Origin: JBOFMT01 sp051658525 | GTDB taxonomy: Bacteria > Bacillota_I > Bacilli_A > Erysipelotrichales > Erysipelotrichaceae | Assembly (NCBI GenBank): GCA_051658525.1 | Contig: JBOFMT010000100.1 | Coordinates: 1-22,438, forward strand | Length of the DNA: 22,438 bases | Direction: 5' to 3' | Shown here: one piece after another, positions 1-6,633 of the stretch | How the letters are laid out: each line of letters opens with the position of its first letter | Position numbering within the stretch: position 1 is the stretch's first letter | Program-made: the position numbers and the translations under genes | Notes under the pieces: model-generated | Databases searched by the model: none | Told to the model about the DNA's origin: nothing | Seen by the model: the letters and a program-made list of their open reading frames with translations, nothing else

Positions 1-294
1 GAGCTAACAGTAGAAAAACTTTTGGACTATACACGTGTAATGTTATGTTTATATACAGTAAAACTCAATGGTGAAGAAAAGCCTATGAATATTGATTTTA
101 GTGTAGATTGTTTAAATCTTTCGAGAATATTAATGGGTATGAAGAGTGAGAAGAAAAATGGTGTTGATGTAAAGTTTGTAAAACTTGCTGAAAAAGAACG
201 GTTCGATTTAAGCAATCGATATAGTGTTGATAGTTTTTCTTTTCTACTTACTGTTATTTTTGTTTACAGTTTAAAAAACAATCAATTAACATAG
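1..294 (+). CDS. C-terminal part of an unidentified protein (5' end outside window)
   Basis: The reading frame is open from the first base to the TAG at 292-294, giving about 97 residues that begin ELTVEKLLDY. The N-terminus therefore lies outside the window. A TTG at 22 could be read as a start, but no ribosome-binding site precedes it. The visible part is mostly polar with alternating hydrophobic residues, and a short hydrophobic stretch (SFSFLLTVIFVYSL) lies near the C-terminus. I recognise no motif. The stop is only 10 nt before the next gene, and that gene's ribosome-binding site (GAGGGGG) begins at the stop codon. The gene is therefore probably the upstream member of an operon with the 342-aa protein and the AAA+ ATPase. 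No function is proposed. Confidence 0.6.
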   Translation, partial: ELTVEKLLDYTRVMLCLYTVKLNGEEKPMNIDFSVDCLNLSRILMGMKSEKKNGVDVKFVKLAEKERFDLSNRYSVDSFSFLLTVIFVYSLKNNQLT

Positions 295-304
295 AGGGGG
301 CATT

Positions 305-1333
305 ATGAGTAATATAATTAACATCACTACGATTGAACAACTAAAGCAATTTCTTAATGACTCAGGAATTGCAGAAATAGCAATACGTGGTGCAAAATCT
401 AAGTTTAAACAATTTCAAAAAATATCATTGGAACAGTTAGTAGATTCAAATAATCAAGAAATTGGAAAACAGGTGTTGAATGCAATTGGTAAAAATACTG
501 CTTTGCTACAAAAAAATGCACTCCAATTAAATAAACTAGCTAACATGCAACATATCGCTATTGGATTAAATGGATTGAGTTTATGTGCGACTGCTGCGGG
601 TTTTGCGGTTATGTACTATAAGCTTGATAAAATTTCCAATCAAATTGGTGATGTATTAGGTGCAGTGAAACAAGGTCAAGAAATCAATGCAAATTACGAA
701 TTTAAAAAAGTATTGTCAACACATGCAGATATGCTCGACTACCGAAAAACACAGCGTTATTATTCCGAACAGCAAATGCGAGAGTTAGTAGATGCTGAAT
801 ATAATGTTTTATCGATGTTAATTGAAGTCTATATGAAAGGTGTATGTGAAGATACAGAAACGATACTTGAATCAATTTTTGCTTTGGCTTCGATGTTATC
901 TGTTTCGATTGTATATTTTGATGAACTTTATTACACGAACAATAGTGAGAATATCGTTGGTGATGATATTTGGCATGCTTCTCATAAAAACTGGATGAAG
1001 GTATTTGATGTATTAACAAGCAAAGAATTTGTGGAAATATTACAGGATTATACCTACTTAGAAGCTGGACTTAGTTGTCAGGAATGCGACTATTATTGTG
1101 TAGAAGCAATTTCTATTCTTAAGGATGCGAAATCTAATGTTTATGATAATCAGTATATACTGGAGCATATTGGTTTTGAATGTACCATTCAAGAATTCAA
1201 TGAAATGAGCAATAATTTAGTAGCATCAATGATCAATCAAACATTAGAAGAACATAAGAAAGAATTAGATTGTAACGAAGAAGTTGTAGACATCTTCCAA
1301 AACGCAATGAAACAAGTAGGCCTTGCAAACTAA
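305..1333 (+). CDS. Uncharacterised 342-aa protein with one hydrophobic segment, partner of the AAA+ ATPase
   Basis: The ATG at 305 follows a GAGGGGG ribosome-binding site at 294-300. The protein has a polar, helix-rich N-terminus (about 1-80). One Gly/Ala-rich hydrophobic segment follows at about 83-105, then a heptad-like stretch (YKLDKISNQIGDVLGAV) that could be a coiled coil, and a long acidic, mostly helical C-terminal region. There is no signal peptide and no catalytic motif I can name. Four cysteines in the C-terminal half (within CQECDYYC and GFECT) do not form an obvious metal site. The TAA at 1331-1333 is directly followed by the ATG of the AAA+ gene, which implies co-translation and a shared job. 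One reading is a membrane-attached or helical-bundle client or adaptor of the ATPase. That is inference from context only; the family is unknown to me. Confidence 0.85.
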   Translation: MSNIINITTIEQLKQFLNDSGIAEIAIRGAKSKFKQFQKISLEQLVDSNNQEIGKQVLNAIGKNTALLQKNALQLNKLANMQHIAIGLNGLSLCATAAGFAVMYYKLDKISNQIGDVLGAVKQGQEINANYEFKKVLSTHADMLDYRKTQRYYSEQQMRELVDAEYNVLSMLIEVYMKGVCEDTETILESIFALASMLSVSIVYFDELYYTNNSENIVGDDIWHASHKNWMKVFDVLTSKEFVEILQDYTYLEAGLSCQECDYYCVEAISILKDAKSNVYDNQYILEHIGFECTIQEFNEMSNNLVASMINQTLEEHKKELDCNEEVVDIFQNAMKQVGLAN

Positions 1334-2674
1334 ATGGCAACTACACAAATGTTTGAAATTGATGTAATCAATGCATTAGACAGTGTACTCTCATTATTTG
1401 AAGAAATTAAAAACGATAATTCAAAGCAAGGGATAGACTCTTTTCAAGAGGTCGTAATGCAAGATGTCTTCGCATTTATTAGCATCTTGTCTACAACAGA
1501 TGCAAAAACAAATTGTATCTCTTTTCAAAATAAGTTTCTTTTTAATTATGATGTTGTTGTAAATAATGACCTTGAACTAGGAAAGTGGAATGCTTGGAAA
1601 CCGTGTTGTTTACATTTTTTTGAACAGAAGGATAGCGAAGGGCGAAAAACAGTGGAACAACTTTTTTCTATTGTAGGCAAATACTGTGTGTTTCAAATGA
1701 AGCATCGCGATAACGACGCAATCAAACGTTATGCGACGATAATGGGTTCGATATCAAATTTGGAAAGTGACCAAAGCGCTGAAGCAAAGAAACGAGACAT
1801 TTCAAGAAGTAATAAGAATTCCGAAAGTTCAGGACAAGATACAAATCCTGAAACGAACACGGAAATAGAGAGTTTAGAAATATTACTGGAAAAATTGAAT
1901 GCTATGATAGGATTAGCTACAGTAAAACAGGAAATCGATGATATTTTACATATTATTCAAGCAAAAAAATTAAGAGAAGCACGCGGTTTTAAAGTACCAC
2001 CACTTTCACTACACTTGGTGTTTTCGGGTAATCCAGGAACTGGTAAAACAGTGATAGCTCGCTTATTGTCTAAAATATATTATCATTTGGGTGTATTAAG
2101 TGTTGGGAGCTTTACAGAGGTAGATCGTTCTGGAATGGTTGATGGATTTGTTGGTCAAACAGCGCTTAAATCTCAAAAAGTAATTGAAAGTGCCATGGGC
2201 GGTATTTTGTTTATTGATGAGGCATACACTCTATCAAACGGAAAAGGGCAAAGTGATTTTGGTCAAGAAGCTATTGATACTTTATTGAAATCGATGGAAG
2301 ACAATCGTGATGATTTTATTGTAATTGTTGCGGGATACCCAGATTTAATGGAAGAGTTTTTAAATTCAAATCCAGGATTGCGCTCTAGGTTCAATCGCTA
2401 TATTGAGTTTCAAGATTATAATCCACAGGAGCTATATGAAATTTTTTGTCTAAGGTGCTTAGAGTCAGAAATACAGCTTCATGAAGAATGTGTAGATTAT
2501 TTAAAGTCTACGTTTGAACAAATGTATGAAAATAGAAAAGAAGACTTTGCAAATGGCCGTGATGTACGTAATATATTCGAGCGTGCATATACAGCACAAG
2601 CAAGAAGAATTTCAATGCTATTAGAAGTAAGTGATGTGGAATTGCAAATGTTTCGGTTAGAGGATTTCAGTTAA
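1334..2674 (+). CDS. CbxX/CfqX (SpoVK-like) AAA+ ATPase with a novel N-terminal domain
   Basis: A 446-aa AAA+ ATPase. The AAA module occupies about residues 183-446: Walker A GNPGTGKT at 232-239, Walker B ILFIDEA at 291-297 (D295, E296), a sensor-1 region around FIVIVAGYPDLM, and arginine-finger candidates in LRSRFNR (R350, R352, R355). The GNPGTGKT, FIDEAY and GLRSRF signatures are typical of the CbxX/CfqX/SpoVK group, which includes Rubisco activases and EccA of type VII secretion. Those proteins act as hexameric remodelling motors. Residues 1-150 form a separate domain I do not recognise. It is joined by a Ser/Asn/Glu-rich linker (about 150-180). The ATG abuts the stop of the upstream gene and has only a weak upstream AAGTAGG, so it is probably translationally coupled. 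It likely remodels the upstream protein or a shared target. No canonical terminator follows; the next promoter begins at 2736. Confidence 0.92.
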   Translation: MATTQMFEIDVINALDSVLSLFEEIKNDNSKQGIDSFQEVVMQDVFAFISILSTTDAKTNCISFQNKFLFNYDVVVNNDLELGKWNAWKPCCLHFFEQKDSEGRKTVEQLFSIVGKYCVFQMKHRDNDAIKRYATIMGSISNLESDQSAEAKKRDISRSNKNSESSGQDTNPETNTEIESLEILLEKLNAMIGLATVKQEIDDILHIIQAKKLREARGFKVPPLSLHLVFSGNPGTGKTVIARLLSKIYYHLGVLSVGSFTEVDRSGMVDGFVGQTALKSQKVIESAMGGILFIDEAYTLSNGKGQSDFGQEAIDTLLKSMEDNRDDFIVIVAGYPDLMEEFLNSNPGLRSRFNRYIEFQDYNPQELYEIFCLRCLESEIQLHEECVDYLKSTFEQMYENRKEDFANGRDVRNIFERAYTAQARRISMLLEVSDVELQMFRLEDFS

Positions 2675-2735
2675 TTCTCTTCAACAGTAATTATATTAAT
2701 TTGTATCAAGAGGTTGAAATCTAATTAATAACCGG

Positions 2736-2763
2736 TTGACAATCCAACAAAATTTGTGATACT
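2736..2763 (+). promoter_or_regulatory. Sigma-A promoter of the riboflavin operon
   Basis: TTGACA at 2736-2741 and GATACT at 2758-2763 are separated by 16 bp. A TG at 2755-2756 makes an extended -10. The start site would fall just before the FMN aptamer. The perfect -35 and the position directly ahead of the riboswitch make this a confident call. Confidence 0.75.
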
Positions 2764-2784
2764 GTTAACTTGCAAATAAGATAT

Positions 2785-2895
2785 TTCTTCGGGGCAGGGT
2801 GAAATTCCCTACCGGCGGTAAAGTCCGCGACTCGCGCAAGCGATTGATTTGGTGAGATTCCAAAACCGACAGTATAGTCTGGATGAGAGAAGATA
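2785..2895 (+). promoter_or_regulatory. FMN riboswitch (RFN element)
   Basis: The classic RFN consensus blocks appear in order: CTTCGGGGCAGGGTGAAATT from about 2788, then CCCTACCGGCGGTAAAGTCC, a variable arm around 2832-2845, GGTGAGATTCCAAAACCGAC, and AGTATAGTCTGGATGAGAGA, closing with AGATA, which pairs with the 5' end. The element binds flavin mononucleotide and represses downstream genes when FMN is plentiful. It is followed by a strong intrinsic terminator and then ribU, so the mechanism is most likely transcription attenuation. An 8-bp hairpin with a T-rich loop at 2902-2926 lies between aptamer and terminator and may take part in switching. Confidence 0.96.
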
Positions 2896-2933
2896 TGTAT
2901 CGATATAGTCTTTTTTTTGCTATATCTACTATG

Positions 2934-2968
2934 TTCTCAGTACCGATTGTGTGCTGAGAATTTTTTTT
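2934..2968 (+). terminator. Riboswitch expression-platform terminator
   Basis: A 10-bp stem (TTCTCAGTAC at 2934-2943 with GTGCTGAGAA at 2951-2960, one G-U pair) with a 7-nt loop is followed by eight T. It lies about 40 nt past the FMN aptamer and 53 nt before ribU, as expected for FMN-dependent termination. Confidence 0.88.
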
Positions 2969-3021
2969 CCTTTAGAAACCTTTTTTGCATAAAACATCAT
3001 TGTTTTTAGGAGGAAAAAAAT

Positions 3022-3645
3022 ATGAAACGAAACATGAATGTAAGAAAACTTGTATTAATTGCGATGTTAGCAGCACTTGCTGGTATTTTGATGTCTTTAG
3101 AAATCTCGGTACCCTTTATGCCACCTTTTTACAAATTAGATTTCAGCGATGTACCAGCAATGATAGCTATCTTTACCCTAGGGCCTGTAGCTGCGATGTG
3201 GGTTGAATTGATTAAGATTGTAATTAAAGTTGTAACAGTAGGAACCAATACAATGTATGTAGGAGAATTAGCAAATTTAATCGGTATTTTTATTTTTGTA
3301 TTACCAACTTGGTATGTTTATAAAACAATGGGAAAATCAAAAAAAGCGATGCGTACTGCTCTATTGGTATCGATTCCGCTTAGAACAATTTTTGCTTGCT
3401 GTTTAAATGCATTTATTACGTTACCGATGTATGCAGCAGCCATGGGGTTATCCTTAAATGAAGTTATTTTAAGCGTTTCAACAATGAATCTTGCAATATC
3501 TGACTTAACTACATTTATTATCTTTGCAACGATTCCCTTTAATGTAATTAAGATTGGATTGAATGCAAGCGTTACGTATGTATTGCATCATCGCTTACTT
3601 CAAGGAGGAGTGAGTATTTTAAAACAAAGTGAGGCTACAAGATGA
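3022..3645 (+). CDS. ribU: Riboflavin ECF transporter substrate-binding subunit RibU
   Basis: A 207-aa integral membrane protein with about six hydrophobic segments. It starts at the ATG at 3022, 8 nt after a perfect AGGAGG (3008-3013). RibU is the S-component that binds riboflavin and works with the shared EcfA/EcfA'/EcfT energising module, which is not encoded here. The N-terminal segment (ALAGILMSLEISVPFMPPFYKLDFSDVPA) is typical: the FYKLDFSDVP block and the following GP-rich helix match RibU proteins. The FMN riboswitch directly upstream independently supports flavin import. The stop overlaps the next gene by 4 nt (ATGA), so both are made from one FMN-controlled message. Confidence 0.94.
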   Translation: MKRNMNVRKLVLIAMLAALAGILMSLEISVPFMPPFYKLDFSDVPAMIAIFTLGPVAAMWVELIKIVIKVVTVGTNTMYVGELANLIGIFIFVLPTWYVYKTMGKSKKAMRTALLVSIPLRTIFACCLNAFITLPMYAAAMGLSLNEVILSVSTMNLAISDLTTFIIFATIPFNVIKIGLNASVTYVLHHRLLQGGVSILKQSEATR

Positions 3646-4439
3646 TTCGTAATTATAGAGATCTTACAAGACAAGAAATGGAGCAGGTTGATAAAGAAAC
3701 AACACTAATCCTCATTCCACTTGGTTCCATTGAACAACATGGGAATCATGCACCACTAGGAACGGATAGTATGATTGCAGAAGAAATGGTGAAACGAATC
3801 ACGGTACAGCTACAAGAACTTGAACCAACATATCAAATGTTAATCTTTCCCTTACAATCGATTGGGTTAAGTAGTGAGCATAAAAATTTTTGCGGTTCGA
3901 TTAGTCTTAGAGCACAAACCTACTACCAGCTTTTGTATGATATTGCCAAGAGTTTAGCACACCACGGATTTAAAAAGATTGCCTTTTTAAATTGTCATGG
4001 GGGGAATGAACCAATTTTAAAGATACTAAGTAGAGAATTGCGTAGTGAACTTGGTCTATTTGCCTTTATCTTAGCTTCGGGTGCATTTTCTCACCCTAAA
4101 GTACAAGCAACCATTAGTGAAGGAAACAAATGGGATTTTCACGGTGGTGAGATGGAAACCTCAATGGTAATGGCAATTGATGAAAGTGTTGTGAAACTGG
4201 AAGCGGCAGAAGCTGGAATTCCTGCACCCTTTATCGGTTTTGAAACCCTACGACCGTATGGAAGTGCAAGTATTGGTTGGATGAGTGAAGATTGGCAAAC
4301 CGAAGATGGAAAACCAATTGGAATTGGAGGAGATCCTCGAGGAGCTAGTATAGAGAAGGGTAATATAATATTAGATGTGAGTGTTAGTGTTATTGTTCAA
4401 GGACTGATGGAAATAGCAAACTGGACAATAAAACCTTAA
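3642..4439 (+). CDS. Creatininase-family metal-dependent amidohydrolase, in the FMN-riboswitch operon
   Basis: A 265-aa protein with the hallmark motifs of the creatininase family: GSIEQHGNHAPLGTD at 28-42 (metal-ligand candidates E31, H33, D42), SSEHKNF at 77-83, NCHGGNE at 117-123, and HGGEMETS at 167-174 (E170/E172). Length and motif order match intact members, which bind two metals and open amide bonds. The family includes creatininase, the archaeal riboflavin/F420 enzyme ArfB (a formamide hydrolase acting on a pyrimidine intermediate) and mycofactocin MftE. The ATG lies inside the ribU stop (ATGA), so the gene is translationally coupled to ribU and under FMN control. Creatinine is therefore an unlikely substrate. 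A flavin-related amide, or a breakdown product imported by RibU, is a reasonable inference but not shown. Confidence 0.9.
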   Translation: MIRNYRDLTRQEMEQVDKETTLILIPLGSIEQHGNHAPLGTDSMIAEEMVKRITVQLQELEPTYQMLIFPLQSIGLSSEHKNFCGSISLRAQTYYQLLYDIAKSLAHHGFKKIAFLNCHGGNEPILKILSRELRSELGLFAFILASGAFSHPKVQATISEGNKWDFHGGEMETSMVMAIDESVVKLEAAEAGIPAPFIGFETLRPYGSASIGWMSEDWQTEDGKPIGIGGDPRGASIEKGNIILDVSVSVIVQGLMEIANWTIKP

Positions 4440-4470
4440 GTATATGGAATACGATTCTAAAAAGAAGAGA

Positions 4471-4501
4471 AAACATGAAGTAAAAATTCATGTTTTTTTT
4501 T
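4471..4501 (+). terminator. Terminator of the riboflavin operon
   Basis: AAACATGAA (4471-4479) pairs with TTCATGTTT (4487-4495) around a 7-nt loop, and the T-run continues to 4500. It lies 32 nt after the creatininase-family gene. Confidence 0.85.
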
Positions 4502-4525
4502 ATTTCTCATTGGATTGTAAAGTGG

Positions 4526-4577
4526 TTGACAGAGGATCTACTCAGTGTTACTATGTAGTGGTAAGTAGTGATACTTA
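4526..4577 (+). promoter_or_regulatory. Promoter and likely PadR operator
   Basis: TTGACA at 4526-4531 and TACTAT at 4549-4554 have an ideal 17-bp spacer. Two palindromes overlap or follow the -10: ACTA-TG-TAGT at 4550-4559 and TAAGTA-GTGA-TACTTA at 4562-4577. Because the first gene downstream encodes a PadR repressor, autoregulation through these sites is likely. The binding itself is inferred. Confidence 0.72.
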
Positions 4578-4594
4578 GTACTGGGGAAGATGCT

Positions 4595-4921
4595 ATGAAT
4601 AATATAACAGAATTGCTTAAGGGTGTTTTAGAAGGTTGTGTATTAGAAATAATCAACCGAGAGGAAACCTATGGGTATGAGATTACGAAACAATTAAACG
4701 AATTAGGGTTTACTGAAATCGTCGAGGGAACAGTATATACCGTGCTCGTGCGTTTAGAAAAAAATCAGTTGGTAGTGTCAAGTAAGCGAAAATCACAACT
4801 TGGGCCACCACGTAAATTTTATACTCTGACTCCAGCAGGAAAAGCAGAACTAACAACGTTCTGGCAAAAATGGGAGTTTGTTTCTGGAAAACTAAATCGA
4901 CTAAAGGAGGAAACAAAATGA
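4595..4921 (+). CDS. PadR-family transcriptional repressor
   Basis: A 108-aa winged-helix regulator. The frame could open at a GTG at 4568, but that codon lies inside the putative operator. The ATG at 4595, preceded by GGGGAAGA (4583-4590), is the better start. Family signs are the LLKGVLEGCVLEIINREETYGYEI opening helix, a central EGTVYTVLVRLEKN recognition region, and a wing of the KRKSQLGPPRKFYTLTPAGK type. PadR proteins of this short class control neighbouring transporters or small membrane or antimicrobial-response operons. The stop overlaps the next ATG (ATGA at 4918-4921). The combination with DUF1048 genes is common in Firmicutes. The inducer is unknown. Confidence 0.93.
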   Translation: MNNITELLKGVLEGCVLEIINREETYGYEITKQLNELGFTEIVEGTVYTVLVRLEKNQLVVSSKRKSQLGPPRKFYTLTPAGKAELTTFWQKWEFVSGKLNRLKEETK

Positions 4922-5301
4922 TCAAGAAATTTTTAGAATTGGTTATTGGAGATTTTGAAGAGAAGAAAAAATATCGAGTGTTACAAAAGCGTGTAGCTGC
5001 TTTTCCTAAAGAATACCGTTTTGTTTATAAACAAATTGAAACGTATATGCATACAGTAGCTTCGCCTCAATACGATCCTTCAATTTATATGGATGGATCT
5101 TTATTTATCAGCTTAATTGATTTGTTTGAAGAGGGGATAGCTAATCATACTTCTGTCTATGATCTTGTTGGAACCGATGTAAAAGCATTTGCTGATGATT
5201 TAATGCAAGCGGTATCGAGTCGTGGTGTAGGTTCACGAGAACGCTTAAATCAAGAGATACAGGAATATTTTGCGAAGGAGGAAGTAGGACATGTGGAGTA
5301 A
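4918..5301 (+). CDS. DUF1048-family protein, first paralogue
   Basis: A 127-aa soluble, acidic, helical protein. The start is the ATG at 4918, 7 nt after AAAGGAGG (4903-4910); an upstream extension to 4870 would run inside padR and lacks a ribosome-binding site. The core LPKEYRFVY-like block (residues 27-36, FPKEYRFVYK), an ISLIDLFEEG block and a DVKAFADDLM block are features of DUF1048 proteins, which typically sit next to PadR regulators. Their biochemical role is unknown; no membrane segment or catalytic motif is visible. The ATG overlaps the padR stop and the 3' end overlaps the next paralogue by 11 nt, so the three are one transcription unit. Confidence 0.88.
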   Translation: MIKKFLELVIGDFEEKKKYRVLQKRVAAFPKEYRFVYKQIETYMHTVASPQYDPSIYMDGSLFISLIDLFEEGIANHTSVYDLVGTDVKAFADDLMQAVSSRGVGSRERLNQEIQEYFAKEEVGHVE

Positions 5302-5626
5302 AGTAAATACGATGCGTAAAACAAAACACGAATATCACCAGCAAACAAATCGTGTAACAAAACTCCCTCAAGACTATCGTTTTGTTTATCAAAAAATTTC
5401 TGAGTATATGTGGAGCTTTGCAGGTGGTGATGGAAGCGATATGGTTGCGATCATGGGAGATATCTTGGACTTGTTTGAATCTGGTGTCATCGATGGGAAA
5501 CATGTTCTTGAACTAACTGGCAGTGATGTCGCCGCTTTTTGTGATGCCTGGTTATTGGATGCGAAACAATGGACTGATGGATATGGTAAGCGTTTGAATC
5601 GAAGAGTAAAGGAAACGCATAAATAG
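5291..5626 (+). CDS. DUF1048-family protein, second paralogue
   Basis: A 111-aa homologue of the preceding gene. Both share LPQDYRFVY/FPKEYRFVY, a DLFESG/DLFEEG motif, a DVAAFCDAW/DVKAFADDL motif and a GKRLNRRV/RERLNQEI ending, so they arose by tandem duplication and have since diverged strongly. The ATG at 5291 lies within the end of the first copy and follows GAGGAAG. The first copy carries a longer N-terminal lead, while this one starts nearly at the conserved block. Keeping two overlapping diverged copies suggests a heteromeric complex, but nothing in the sequence proves that. A terminator follows immediately. Confidence 0.88.
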   Translation: MWSKVNTMRKTKHEYHQQTNRVTKLPQDYRFVYQKISEYMWSFAGGDGSDMVAIMGDILDLFESGVIDGKHVLELTGSDVAAFCDAWLLDAKQWTDGYGKRLNRRVKETHK

Positions 5627-5628
5627 TA

Positions 5629-5666
5629 AAAAAGGAGGATTCACTCATTGTGAAATCCTCCTTTTT
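5629..5666. terminator. Terminator between convergent padR and AIM24 operons
   Basis: A long stem of AAAAAGGAGGATTCAC (5629-5644) with GTGAAATCCTCCTTTTT (5650-5666) has one bulged base and a 5-nt loop. A-rich and T-rich flanks let it act for the + strand operon and possibly also for the minus-strand gene ending at 5699. Confidence 0.8.
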
Positions 5667-5698
5667 CTTCGATATTAGCTCTTTTATTTGGTAGCTAT

Positions 5699-6493
5699 TT
5701 AATGTGTTGCTGCACGTAGTGATTTACTAAGTGCTACCACACTCATTAACACTTTACCACTGCCTCGAAAGACGTTGACTAGCCCTTCACCAGAAGCAGC
5801 ACTTCCCAGTAGTGTCTTACCAGAGCGCTCTACTGTAAAAGCTAGACTTGTACTCCAAGCGATGGCCATGTTACCATCGATCTTTAACACGTCATTATCT
5901 AATTCAACTTCAATAAGTTCATCCATGGGTACATTGCTTTCTAAAGCAACTACACCTTGACCAGCTAAACTTAAATTGAATAATCCTTCTCCACCAGCGA
6001 CAGCACTCGAAAAAGAGGAACGAGCAACCACATGTTGTTTGACGTTGCCATCACAGGCAAGAAACATGCCATCCTCAATACTCATCCCTTTTACACCCCA
6101 AGAGGCAACATCTTGTAGAATGATGTATTTATAGGTTGGTTCTAGTACTAAGGTACCGACACCTTGATATTCTGGTTTAATCGTCGATTCTTTGGTTACA
6201 ACACTGCGTGCCATCTTACCAAAAAAATCACCGACACCTTTCACACCAGTAGTCGCAGCAACACTACCGGTAGTCCACTGCATTGCTCCAGCTTGTACAA
6301 TCGCGCGTTTGGTTTCATCAAGTTCAATTACAACTTGTTTTCTACAAACACCCATTTGACTCATATAGTATTCATTGATTGCGTTATCAGGAGCAACACT
6401 TAAATCTCTAAGATAGGTAAGTACACGAAAGTTATCTAACTGCGCTGTTACTTTACGATGTTGTGATTCTAAATTTTTAATGGTTACACTCAT
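5699..6493 (-). CDS. AIM24-family (TIGR00266-type) protein
   Basis: About 264 aa from the ATG at 6493, which follows AAGGGGGAT. A longer frame to 6520 has no ribosome-binding site and runs towards the promoter, so I prefer the internal start. After a helical N-terminus the protein is rich in beta-strand. It carries the family's Gly-rich repeated pattern (GVGTLVLEPTYKYIIL, GGEGLFNLSLAGQGVVAL, GEGLVNVFRGSGKVLM), as in AIM24 proteins, which adopt a TRAP-like double-stranded beta-helix. The eukaryotic member is a mitochondrial inner-membrane biogenesis factor; the bacterial role is unknown. The extra N-terminal ~75 residues before the conserved core are longer than in minimal members. It stands alone, convergent with the padR operon. 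Confidence 0.85.
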   Translation of the reverse strand: MSVTIKNLESQHRKVTAQLDNFRVLTYLRDLSVAPDNAINEYYMSQMGVCRKQVVIELDETKRAIVQAGAMQWTTGSVAATTGVKGVGDFFGKMARSVVTKESTIKPEYQGVGTLVLEPTYKYIILQDVASWGVKGMSIEDGMFLACDGNVKQHVVARSSFSSAVAGGEGLFNLSLAGQGVVALESNVPMDELIEVELDNDVLKIDGNMAIAWSTSLAFTVERSGKTLLGSAASGEGLVNVFRGSGKVLMSVVALSKSLRAATH

Positions 6494-6529
6494 TATATCC
6501 CCCTTGTGGTAACATCCCACTTTTTATTC

Positions 6530-6538
6530 ATTATAACA
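6530..6538 (-). promoter_or_regulatory. Extended -10 promoter of the AIM24-family gene
   Basis: On the minus strand the sequence reads TGTTATAAT: a perfect TATAAT (6530-6535) with TG one base upstream. No good -35 box is present at 17 bp, which is normal for extended -10 promoters. It lies about 37 nt before the chosen start codon. Confidence 0.55.
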
Positions 6539-6605
6539 TTGTCACTTGTATGTTTACGAATAAATTTGGAATAGTACTTTACTGATGGCTTTATATGAAC
6601 AAATT

Positions 6606-6631
6606 AAAAAAAAGCAACGATGCATCGTTGC
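6606..6631 (-). terminator. Terminator of murQ
   Basis: The perfect palindrome GCAACGATGCATCGTTGC (6614-6631) is followed on the minus strand by eight T (complement of 6606-6613). It starts 3 nt after the murQ stop. Confidence 0.88.
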
Positions 6632-6633
6632 AA

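Noticed and set aside
702..1019. A 105-aa antisense frame inside the 342-aa gene
   Set aside because: It lies opposite a well-supported, coupled gene and shows no ribosome-binding site; its composition is that of a reverse-complement shadow.
2695..2729. Inverted repeat ATTAATT/AATTAAT after the AAA+ gene as a terminator
   Set aside because: The stem is all A/T with a 21-nt loop and no T-run follows. A second pairing (GATTTCA with TGAAATC) is equally weak.
2985..3206. A 73-aa frame overlapping the start of ribU
   Set aside because: It is out of frame with ribU, lacks its own ribosome-binding site and covers the ribU ribosome-binding site.
3642..4439. Calling the amidohydrolase a true creatininase
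   Set aside because: Family motifs alone do not set the substrate, and the FMN-riboswitch context argues against creatinine.
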